This document shows, piece after piece, positions 1 to 5,080 of a stretch of 5,854 bases of DNA. The notes under the pieces were generated by a model. That model did not search any database, was not told the origin of the DNA, and saw only the letters and a program-made list of their open reading frames with translations. Source of the DNA: Chloroflexota bacterium (GTDB lineage Bacteria; Chloroflexota; Limnocylindria; Limnocylindrales; CSP1-4). The first letter of the stretch is position 1. The number at the start of each line of letters is the position of its first letter. Made by a program: the position numbers and the translations under genes. The DNA lies in contig JACCYW010000197.1 in assembly GCA_013696275.1 (NCBI GenBank), forward strand, positions 1 through 5,854. Direction: 5' to 3'.

Positions 1-1437
1 GTCCTACCCGGTGAACGACTGTCGCGGGCGGACCTTCCGGATGATGAAGAGGGACTCGAAGCGGCGCCGAGCATCGTCGCCGCGACCGGCGTGGCGAGCG
101 AAACAGAGGACCTCGACGGCGAGGCCCGGGGCGGGCCAGAGAACGAGGTCGGCGCCGATCGACGCCGGCGCCGTCGGGGTGGCCGGGGCCGGGGCCGGGG
201 CCGTCGCGGTGAGGCCGAAGGATCCATGCCTCTGGCGGCGGTCGGTGCCGATGGCGTCGATGGCGCCGAGGGCGCCGAGGAGGAGGAATACCTGGACGAG
301 GTGCCGCCTCCGGTACCGCAGCACTCCACGTTCGGCTCCGTGTGGGACACCCAGCTCGGTGTCCCTTCGGCGCTGCCGCCCACGACGGCGGGAGTGACCG
401 ACGACATCGAGTACGAGGACGAAGACGAACCGGCAGTGCCCGAGTACCTCCTCGCGGAGCGGCGACAGCGCGGCCGGCGCGACCAGCGTGGTGGACGCGG
501 TAATCAGAACCGACCGGGGTACCGGTCGGCGGTCGACCGGGAGCGCTATGGGCGATCCGGTGGCGGCTTCGGCACAGGACAGATGGGTCAGCCGGGGCAG
601 CGAGGCGGAGACCGTCAGCGTCCGAGCGGGAGTAGGGAGATGCGGCCCCAACAGGGGCCCCGCGATCAGCCGGCCGCCCGCGTCAACAGGCCGGTCCGGG
701 AGCCCTACCGCGAACCCTCGTTCGCGGCGCGTCCGGTCACGCCAGCCAGCGCCGAGCCATGGACCGAAGTACCGCCGGAGGTGCAGGAACTGTTGCGCGC
801 AGAGCTGGCACGCCGCGGCCGGAGCGAGAATGGCCGGACCGCCGGTGGGCGGCCGGAGGCCAAGCCGTCGGATGGTCGGGCTGGGGCGCGTGGTGCTCCC
901 CGAGCGAGTCGCCCCGACACGCTGGAGACGGAGCCGGAGGCGGCCGGACTCGAGACGGGCTCGCTGCCCGAAGTCGCCCACGGCCCGGAGTCGCTGGCCC
1001 AAGGCCCGGAGATCAGCGCTCCCACCCCGCGACGACGGACGGCGCGCGCACGAACGGCGGCCGTTGCGACCGACATCGTGGTACCTGATGCGGCTGCCCC
1101 ACCGGGCATGGAGGAGGAGGCCCTGGCGGCACCGCGAAGAGCCACCCGCACGAGGCGCAGCGCGGCCGCGGCACCGGTCACGTCAGTCGCTGAGCCTGCC
1201 GTCGCCGAGCCCGCAGCGACGGATACCCAGCCGCGCCGTGCGCCGGCCAAGCGCTCCCCCGCTCGCAGCCGGACAGGGACTGCTGGCCAGTCCTCGACGG
1301 AGGCGATGGCAGGAAGCGCTGAGGGCACCGCGATGGCCGAAACGGCGCCCAAGCCGGCTCCGCGACGACGCGCCACCAAGCGCATCAGCGCGGCGACCGA
1401 CGCGCCGGCCGACGCGGAGGAGACCCAGGGAACGTGA
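1..1437 (+). CDS. Disordered Arg/Gly- and Ala/Pro-rich C-terminal tail of an unidentified protein (5' partial)
   Basis: The frame is open from the first base to the TGA at 1435-1437 (478 codons). A GTG at 91 could serve as a start, but the same kind of acidic low-complexity sequence continues upstream of it, so the true start probably lies before the window. No folded domain is visible. There is a run of six Arg (codons 54-59) followed by RG repeats, an acidic stretch (EYEDEDE, about codons 136-142), a second RGG-like cluster (about 154-165), and a possibly ordered segment containing VPPEVQELLRAELARR (about codons 257-272). Four PRR boxes follow, beginning at nucleotides 1027, 1132, 1231 and 1360. 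Alternating basic and acidic disorder of this kind is typical of RNA-binding tails on RNase E/G, DEAD-box helicases or PSP1/RicT-like proteins. The missing N-terminus would decide between them. It lies 13 bp upstream of holB on the same strand, probably co-transcribed. Confidence 0.7.
   Translation, partial: VLPGERLSRADLPDDEEGLEAAPSIVAATGVASETEDLDGEARGGPENEVGADRRRRRRGGRGRGRGRRGEAEGSMPLAAVGADGVDGAEGAEEEEYLDEVPPPVPQHSTFGSVWDTQLGVPSALPPTTAGVTDDIEYEDEDEPAVPEYLLAERRQRGRRDQRGGRGNQNRPGYRSAVDRERYGRSGGGFGTGQMGQPGQRGGDRQRPSGSREMRPQQGPRDQPAARVNRPVREPYREPSFAARPVTPASAEPWTEVPPEVQELLRAELARRGRSENGRTAGGRPEAKPSDGRAGARGAPRASRPDTLETEPEAAGLETGSLPEVAHGPESLAQGPEISAPTPRRRTARARTAAVATDIVVPDAAAPPGMEEEALAAPRRATRTRRSAAAAPVTSVAEPAVAEPAATDTQPRRAPAKRSPARSRTGTAGQSSTEAMAGSAEGTAMAETAPKPAPRRRATKRISAATDAPADAEETQGT
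181..203 (+). repeat. GGCCGG hexanucleotide microsatellite inside the RG tract
   Basis: About 3.8 tandem copies of GGCCGG encode alternating Gly-Arg in the RG-rich tail. The unit is 6 bp, so slippage would add or remove whole GR dipeptides without a frameshift. This is coding low-complexity sequence and no regulatory role is implied. Confidence 0.7.
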
Positions 1438-1439
1438 GG
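1434..1439 (+). promoter_or_regulatory. Putative ribosome binding site for holB
   Basis: GTGAGG overlaps the upstream stop codon and sits 11 nt before TTG 1451. It is a moderate match to a Shine-Dalgarno sequence and is the main support, apart from protein homology, for the non-ATG start. Confidence 0.4.
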
Positions 1440-1450
1440 CCGCTCGTTCC

Positions 1451-2542
1451 TTGAGCGGCCGGCCCGCCGGAGGTCGCACCCATGGGCATCGGGCCGCCGA
1501 GGCGGCCGTCCGGCGGTGGGTCCGCGATCAGCGTCCGCCCCATGCCCTGGTCATCTCGGGGCCCGCCCAGGTCGGCAAGACGACCCTCGCCCTGGACCTC
1601 GCGCGCGGACTCCTATGCACGGACGGCGCCGAGGCGGCCCGACCGTGTGGCTCGTGCGCAGCTTGCCGTCGTGTCGACCACGGGAACCACCCGGACCTGC
1701 ACCTGGTGACCCCCGAAGGGGCCGGTGGCCAGATCCGGCTGGCGGCGGTCCAGGCGCTGGTGGCCGACCTGGCGTTGAAGCCGATGGAAGGGCGATGGCG
1801 GGTCGCCCTCATCGAGCAGGCTCATCGACTCAATCCCGACGCGCAGAACGCCCTGCTCAAGACACTGGAGGAACCGGTCGGAGCGGCCGTCATCATCCTC
1901 GCTGCGGACGATCTGTCCGCTCTGCTGCCGACAGTGGTCAGTAGAGCGGCTCGCCTCCGCCTTGGACCGGTCGCCCAGGCTGCTCTGGTGAGGATCCTGG
2001 CCGAACGGGATCTCAGTGACCCGTCGCGTGCCGCCGAGATCGGTCGGCTGGCCGGAGGCCGGCCCGGCGCTGCCGTCACCCTCGCCTCCCAGCCGGAGAC
2101 CATGATCGCCATCGATCGACTGGCCCGATCCCTGCTCGACCTTGCGGCGGTCAGCCGTCGGAGGCGCCTGGCCGCGGTGCCCGGTCTGCTTTCCGATGCT
2201 GCGACGGTGGATGAGCCGTCGGCCAGTGGCGCATCACGGGCACGGTCGACCCCAGCTGAGCGACGACGCTCGGTCATCCGCGTCTTGAGCACGTGGCGTG
2301 AGGTCGCCCGTGACCTGTGCGTGGTCGCTTGCGGTGGCGCCGCCCAGGTCCGCCACCTGGCGCTGCTGGAGGACCTGCAGGCACTCAGCCCTCATGTCGA
2401 CTACCGGGCACTCGTGGCCTTCTTGGGGCGCCTCGATGGTCACATAGCGGCCATCGAGGGATACGCCAACCCCGAGCTGACGCTGGATGTGCTCGTGCTG
2501 AGCTGGCCGTCGACCGATGGTGCGGCCAGGGCCGCGGCGTGA
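1451..2542 (+). CDS. holB: DNA polymerase III subunit delta' (clamp-loader AAA+ subunit)
   Basis: A 363-residue protein matching the delta' subunit of the clamp-loader complex, which helps load the beta sliding clamp onto primed DNA. Visible in order: an N-terminal THGHRAAEAAVRRWV helix equivalent to the usual 'GHexA' start, a P-loop GPAQVGKT (residues 37-44), a probable zinc module formed by C56, C66, C69 and C72, a Walker-B region ALIEQAH (119-125) followed by NALLKTLEEP (133-142), and an SRA box (164-166) in place of the usual SRC. The Walker-B acidic pair is degenerate (E-Q), in keeping with delta' being a non-hydrolysing clamp-loader subunit in well-studied systems. I chose TTG 1451 because no ATG or GTG lies in frame near the conserved N-terminus; a GTGAGG at 1434-1439 gives an 11-nt Shine-Dalgarno spacing, and the start falls 13 bp after the upstream stop. 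The frame stays open further upstream, but that part is a shadow of the preceding gene. The end overlaps the acylphosphatase start by 4 bp. Confidence 0.9.
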   Translation: MSGRPAGGRTHGHRAAEAAVRRWVRDQRPPHALVISGPAQVGKTTLALDLARGLLCTDGAEAARPCGSCAACRRVDHGNHPDLHLVTPEGAGGQIRLAAVQALVADLALKPMEGRWRVALIEQAHRLNPDAQNALLKTLEEPVGAAVIILAADDLSALLPTVVSRAARLRLGPVAQAALVRILAERDLSDPSRAAEIGRLAGGRPGAAVTLASQPETMIAIDRLARSLLDLAAVSRRRRLAAVPGLLSDAATVDEPSASGASRARSTPAERRRSVIRVLSTWREVARDLCVVACGGAAQVRHLALLEDLQALSPHVDYRALVAFLGRLDGHIAAIEGYANPELTLDVLVLSWPSTDGAARAAA

Positions 2543-2847
2543 CCGGCCCGGAGACGCAGCAGCGGTTGACCGCGACGGTCCACGGCAGTGTCCAGGGTGT
2601 CGGCTTCCGGGTCTTCGTAAGTCGGTTGGCCGACAGCCTCGGCCTCAGCGGCTGGGTCGCCAACGAGCCCGACGGCAGCGTGGCACTGGTAGCCGAGGGG
2701 TGCCCAGCGGAGCTCGCCCGGCTGGAGGCGGCCCTCCACGCCGGGCCGCCGGGGGCCAGCGTCAAGGACGTGCGCGTTCAGCTCGAACGGGCGGCTGGGA
2801 GTCACACCGGTTTCCGCATCAGGTCGCGTGCCCATCCCGGCGACTGA
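2539..2847 (+). CDS. acyP: Acylphosphatase
   Basis: A 102-residue cytoplasmic enzyme of the acylphosphatase family, which hydrolyses the carboxyl-phosphate bond of acyl phosphates. The family signature is clear: GSVQGVGFR (residues 16-24) forms the phosphate-binding loop with catalytic R24, and GWVANEPDGSV (38-48) carries the catalytic N42. The length is close to the usual 90-100 residues, with a short N-terminal lead and a basic tail (FRIRSRAHPGD). The start is GTG 2539, whose last two bases lie in the holB stop codon (GTGA overlap), implying translational coupling. The ORF is open further upstream, but that stretch lies inside holB and has no family similarity. It is probably the last gene of the plus-strand operon, since the next gene is convergent. 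The physiological substrate cannot be read from sequence. Confidence 0.93.
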   Translation: MTGPETQQRLTATVHGSVQGVGFRVFVSRLADSLGLSGWVANEPDGSVALVAEGCPAELARLEAALHAGPPGASVKDVRVQLERAAGSHTGFRIRSRAHPGD

Positions 2848-2889
2848 GCAGGCGGGCTTCAGTGGGACAGGTCGGCGCGGCGGGGGCGG

Positions 2890-2931
2890 GATGTCGTGCC
2901 GGATGGGCACCACAGCGCCACGGTCGTCGCT
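2890..2931 (+). repeat. Direct repeat, copy 1 (42 bp)
   Basis: It matches 3071-3112 at 41 of 42 positions; the only difference is C here and T there at the tenth base (GATGTCGTGC versus GATGTCGTGT). Weaker similarity with gaps extends upstream to GACAGG at 2866 (equivalent to 3027), through GGTCGGCGCGGC. The copy ends at CGTCGCT. Confidence 0.92.
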
Positions 2932-2944
2932 AGGAGTGCCCATC
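2902..2944. other. Hairpin formed by repeat copy 1 and its 3' flank
   Basis: GATGGGCAC (2902-2910) is the exact reverse complement of GTGCCCATC (2936-2944), a 9-bp stem. Inside it, AGCG (2914-2917) pairs with CGCT (2928-2931) across an internal loop, leaving the 10-nt loop CCACGGTCGT. Pairing is seen directly; whether it forms in RNA or DNA is unknown. Confidence 0.55.
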
Positions 2945-2984
2945 TCGTGCCGGGAGAGCCCTCAGCTGAGCACCCGGCACGAGA
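2943..2984. terminator. Perfect 12-bp stem-loop, candidate bidirectional terminator
   Basis: TCTCGTGCCGGG (2943-2954) is the exact reverse complement of CCCGGCACGAGA (2973-2984), with an 18-nt loop. The loop contains the perfect palindrome CTCAGCTGAG (2961-2970). A strong stem between convergent genes is where a shared terminator is expected, but no T-tract follows on either strand, so a U-less terminator or another structural role are both possible. Confidence 0.4.
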
Positions 2985-3046
2985 CGTGGTCGCGAGCGCC
3001 GCTACACGGCTCCATCACGCCCCTTTGACAGGACCAGCGGAGGTCG

Positions 3047-3060
3047 CCGCGGCGCCGCGG
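3047..3060. repeat. 14-bp GC palindrome
   Basis: CCGCGGCGCCGCGG is its own reverse complement. It lies just upstream of repeat copy 2, in the segment absent from the flank of copy 1. In so GC-rich a region a palindrome of this composition may be accidental. Confidence 0.55.
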
Positions 3061-3070
3061 GGGGAGCGGC

Positions 3071-3112
3071 GATGTCGTGTCGGATGGGCACCACAGCGCC
3101 ACGGTCGTCGCT
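3071..3112 (+). repeat. Direct repeat, copy 2 (42 bp)
   Basis: Partner of 2890-2931, 181 bp downstream, with one mismatch. Its upstream flank (from GACAGG at 3027) is longer than in copy 1 because of inserted segments, one of which forms the GC palindrome at 3047-3060. Sequence after the repeat diverges but can still pair with the repeat. Confidence 0.92.
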
Positions 3113-3123
3113 CGTGGTACCCA
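3085..3123. other. Hairpin formed by repeat copy 2 and its 3' flank
   Basis: TGGGCACCAC (3085-3094) pairs with GTGGTACCCA (3114-3123) at 9 of 10 positions (one C-A mismatch). The stem continues through a one-base bulge into AGCG (3095-3098) with CGCT (3109-3112) and the same loop, CCACGGTCGT. The 3' arm differs from that of copy 1, yet pairing with the shared 5' arm is kept. Confidence 0.5.
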
Positions 3124-3231
3124 CGCCATGGTCCCTGCACCTGCGCTGCCCACCGCCTTGACCGGATCGCCGGCAGAGTACCTCCCTTGCAGGGCACGGT
3201 CACCAGTCTCGACTCCGCCAGGGAGCTTGGC

Positions 3232-4146
3232 TTAGCTCTCTTCTATCCGGCAGACGACCATCTCTGACCCGGCGGCCGGGATGGCTTCCGCACGCGGCAA
3301 CGATGCCCGCCACGGCGCGCCCCTCAGGGCGGCTGGCAATCGAGTGGCGCATGGGCTGCGTCCACTGCCCTCGAAGGTAAGGGCTACGTCGCTCCCGTCG
3401 CGCTGGAGGTGGATCCTGATCCAGGTCTGGTTGTTGTCCTCAGCCGTCTCGCTCCATTGGTCCAACGGATCGGCGGTCGCACACACGAGGTAGTCCCCCG
3501 ACGGCACGTCGTCCAGCTTGATCCACTGCCGGGGAAGGAACCACGGATAGGTGTCGCCCCAACCGACCGAAAGTCCGACCCTGGTCTGAGTGCTGCTGGG
3601 CACGCCGCAGCCCGACTCACTGAAGACGGGGCTACTGGGGCTGCCTGGCAGCGACGCGTTGCGCGGTGTCGTGTCGAAGAAGCAGAAGCCGACCTTGCTG
3701 CCCGAGACGGCATCGCTCGCCTCCTCGGGCGGTAGGTCCAGGGGGATGAGTTCGTATGACTCGACGTCCATGACGTGCCAGTGGCTGTGACCGTCGCCGA
3801 CGTCGTATTCGGAAGTGCCCGTGTCAGCAGCGCCGTTGTGCGACCCGTCCGTCCGCAGGTAGCGCTGGCGGGCGGCCATGACCGGACACTCGGGACCGTC
3901 GCAGTCCCGCTTGGCTCGAACGATGAATGGCCCGTCGCCCACGTTCAGGATGGTCGCCGTGAAGCGCAGCAGATGCCGATCCTTCGAGCTGTCGTAGGTG
4001 ACTCGCATCTCGGTCAGCTTGGCCATGCGAAGGTCGGGTAGAAGGCGCGCTGGTCCGCCGGCTATCGCAGTGGACGGCGTAACCAGCCCGACGGCGGCCA
4101 AGCATGTCGCCAGGACCCACGCCCGGCTCGATCTTGAGATGCCCAT
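3232..4146 (-). CDS. Secreted lysyl oxidase family protein (copper/LTQ amine oxidase fold)
   Basis: A 304-residue protein of the lysyl oxidase family. The start at ATG 4146 gives a standard signal peptide: RSSR, a hydrophobic core WVLATCLAAVGLV, and an AIA cleavage motif at residues 27-29, so export is likely. The mature part opens with LLPDLR, shared by bacterial members. HSHWH (120-124) followed by VMDVESYEL matches the animal copper site (HxHxH then SMDxFxHYDL). K151 in SKVGFC and Y200 in GWGDTY align with the lysine and tyrosine that form lysine tyrosylquinone in human LOX. QWIKLDDVPSGDYLVCATADP and ETAEDNN (about 233-239) match the conserved C-terminal core. A tail of about 57 Ala/Arg-rich residues with two Cys has no recognised domain. 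Animal enzymes oxidise peptidyl lysine to an aldehyde; the substrate here is unknown. A GTG at 4230 would also start the frame but would bury the signal peptide and overlap the divergent gene. GAGGGGA at 4167-4161 is a possible, rather distant, ribosome binding site. Confidence 0.88.
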   Translation of the reverse strand: MGISRSSRAWVLATCLAAVGLVTPSTAIAGGPARLLPDLRMAKLTEMRVTYDSSKDRHLLRFTATILNVGDGPFIVRAKRDCDGPECPVMAARQRYLRTDGSHNGAADTGTSEYDVGDGHSHWHVMDVESYELIPLDLPPEEASDAVSGSKVGFCFFDTTPRNASLPGSPSSPVFSESGCGVPSSTQTRVGLSVGWGDTYPWFLPRQWIKLDDVPSGDYLVCATADPLDQWSETAEDNNQTWIRIHLQRDGSDVALTFEGSGRSPCATRLPAALRGAPWRASLPRAEAIPAAGSEMVVCRIEES

Positions 4147-4216
4147 CGGTGGAAGGGTACTCCCCTCGTCCAGCCGCCCGGTGTCCGGTGATGGTCCTTG
4201 ATATGGTGACCGGGAT
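4147..4216. promoter_or_regulatory. Divergent intergenic region with putative promoters
   Basis: These 70 bp separate the divergent starts of the lysyl oxidase gene (-) and the first CNB gene (+), so at least one promoter is expected here. On the plus strand TATGGT (4202-4207) is a possible -10 box only 9 nt before ATG 4217. No convincing -35 box lies 16-18 nt upstream of it, and there is no good Shine-Dalgarno sequence before 4217, so a leaderless or nearly leaderless transcript is possible. On the minus strand only the GAGGGGA ribosome binding site is evident. Confidence 0.35.
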
Positions 4217-4648
4217 ATGCCAGCCAGCACGCAGGAGAAGGTCGCTCAGCTGGCGCGCGTCCAGCTGTTCGGTGGCGTGAGCCGGCCGGCCCTCGAACGC
4301 ATCGCCGAGCTTGTCGGTGAGATCGACTTCTCGGCCGGCGACTACATCGTGCGACAGGGGCAGCTCGGCAACGGGCTGTACATCATCCTGTCGGGGACGG
4401 CGCGGGTCGTCCGAAGCGGGGAGGATCTGGCGCGCCTCGGACCGGGCGACTCCTTCGGAGAGCTGGCCGTCATCGATCGGTCGCCGCGCATGGCGAACGT
4501 CATCGCCGACGAGCCGGTGACCTGCTTCGGGCTCGCTTCGTGGGACCTCCTGCCGCTCCTGGAGAAGGAGCCCATCATCGCTGTGAATATGCTGCGGGAG
4601 CTGTCGTCCCGGGTGCGCTCGCTGGCCGGCATGCACCATCGCCACTAG
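4217..4648 (+). CDS. Stand-alone cyclic nucleotide-binding domain protein (canonical phosphate cassette)
   Basis: A 143-residue protein made of a single CNB (Crp/cNMP) domain. The N-terminal helix carries VQLFGGVSRPALERIAELV (15-33). It is followed by the beta-roll with GDYIVRQGQLGNGLYIILSG (41-60) and the phosphate-binding cassette FGELAVIDRSPRMANV (80-95), in which the conserved G81, E82 and R91 are present. This supports binding of a cyclic nucleotide or similar ligand, though the identity cannot be read. After the C-helix (MLRELSSRVRSL) the protein ends; there is no helix-turn-helix, kinase or channel domain, so it is not a Crp-type regulator by itself. It lies 12 bp upstream of a second CNB gene and is divergent from the lysyl oxidase gene. 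ATG 4217 is preceded by only weak Shine-Dalgarno sequence. It may act as a regulatory subunit for a partner encoded nearby. Confidence 0.88.
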   Translation: MPASTQEKVAQLARVQLFGGVSRPALERIAELVGEIDFSAGDYIVRQGQLGNGLYIILSGTARVVRSGEDLARLGPGDSFGELAVIDRSPRMANVIADEPVTCFGLASWDLLPLLEKEPIIAVNMLRELSSRVRSLAGMHHRH

Positions 4649-4660
4649 CCCGAGAGCTGG

Positions 4661-5080
4661 ATGGATAGGGACGAGCTGGTCGACACCCTGGCGGGCATGG
4701 CCCTCTTCGCTGACCTCGGTCGGGTGCGGCTCCAGGAGGTCGCCCACACCTTCATCGAGGATTCCTTCTCCGCTGGGCAGCGCGTGCTCAGACAGGGTTT
4801 CTCGGGCACCGGCTTCTACGTCATCCTCGACGGTCAGGTCGCGGTCCGCATCGACGGCACCGACCGGGCGACGCTGGGCAAGGGCGACTTCTTCGGCGAG
4901 ATGTCACTCCTGCTGGGCGAGGCACCGGTGGCTGACGTGGTCGCGCTGGCGCCTTTGCGAGTGCTCCAGCTGGGTGGCCCTGACCTCGAGTCGTTCCTGA
5001 AGCGCCACCCCGAGGTCATGTTCCGGATGCTCCAGTCGTTGGCACGACGATTGCGCACTGCCAACACGCGCCAGTCATGA
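4661..5080 (+). CDS. Stand-alone cyclic nucleotide-binding-like protein lacking the cassette arginine
   Basis: A 139-residue single CNB-fold protein, a diverged paralogue of its upstream neighbour. Landmarks are MALFADLGRVRLQEVA (13-28), FSAGQRVLRQGFSGTGFYVI (36-55), and the cassette GDFFGEMSLLLGEAPVADV (75-93). Glycine and glutamate are kept (G79, E80), but the position usually occupied by the phosphate-contacting arginine is V90. By family knowledge, loss of that arginine usually weakens or abolishes cyclic-nucleotide binding, so this copy may bind something else or act structurally. It ends in a basic helix (LARRLRTANTRQS) without an effector domain. ATG 4661 is 12 bp after the previous stop, and the gene overlaps the following flavoprotein gene by 4 bp (ATGA), so the three genes are probably co-transcribed and the last two translationally coupled. 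Confidence 0.87.
   Translation: MDRDELVDTLAGMALFADLGRVRLQEVAHTFIEDSFSAGQRVLRQGFSGTGFYVILDGQVAVRIDGTDRATLGKGDFFGEMSLLLGEAPVADVVALAPLRVLQLGGPDLESFLKRHPEVMFRMLQSLARRLRTANTRQS

Larger units (their letters stand above)
2848..3231. other. 384-bp convergent intergenic region, structured and apparently non-coding
   Basis: This gap separates the ends of acyP (+) and the lysyl oxidase gene (-). Open frames cross it, but none resembles a protein. The 42-bp direct repeat has an offset of 181 bp, which is not a multiple of three, so the two copies are read in different frames by any ORF spanning both; this argues against coding. The region contains the repeat pair, two related hairpins, a perfect 12-bp stem-loop and a 14-bp palindrome, listed separately. 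Downstream of about 3130 I see only a weak stem (3221-3227 with 3234-3240) over the end of the minus-strand gene. Confidence 0.75.

Noticed and set aside
4..1002. 332-residue minus-strand ORF (and another at 705-1385) opposite the first gene
   Set aside because: Antisense shadow of a GC-rich, Arg-rich coding frame; low-complexity translation with no domain, and the plus-strand frame continues into the window from upstream.
488..1450. Upstream extension of the holB frame with an in-frame GTG at 488
   Set aside because: The extra 321 residues are Arg/Ser/Pro-rich shadow of the overlapping first gene; delta' similarity begins only at about 1475.
2317..2538. N-terminal extension of the acylphosphatase frame
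   Set aside because: It lies wholly inside holB and has no acylphosphatase similarity; GTG 2539 gives a normal-length enzyme with a coupled start.
3025..3030. TTGACA, a perfect -35 hexamer on the plus strand
   Set aside because: The expected -10 position falls in GC-only palindrome sequence (about 3048-3053), and no gene on the plus strand follows.
2890..3112. CRISPR array or T-box riboswitch
   Set aside because: Only two repeats, 139 bp between them, no cas genes; the T-box antiterminator consensus is absent and no downstream plus-strand gene exists for it to control.
3221..3240. Weak 7-bp stem (GGGAGCT with AGCTCTC, one G-T pair) at the end of the lysyl oxidase gene
   Set aside because: Short, overlaps the stop codon of the minus-strand gene and lacks a T-tract; too weak to call a terminator.
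2896..3267. 123-residue plus-strand ORF across the intergenic region, and minus-strand ORFs there (2440-2943, 2962-3153)
   Set aside because: The repeat copies are read in different frames, no domain or conserved motif is visible, and the ORFs run into neighbouring genes.
4147..4230. GTG 4230 as start of the lysyl oxidase gene, adding 28 residues
   Set aside because: It would place 28 polar residues before a textbook signal peptide and overlap the start of the divergent CNB gene.
3824..4747. 307-residue minus-strand ORF spanning the lysyl oxidase start and the first CNB gene
   Set aside because: Shadow frame crossing two well-supported genes on opposite strands; no domain recognised.
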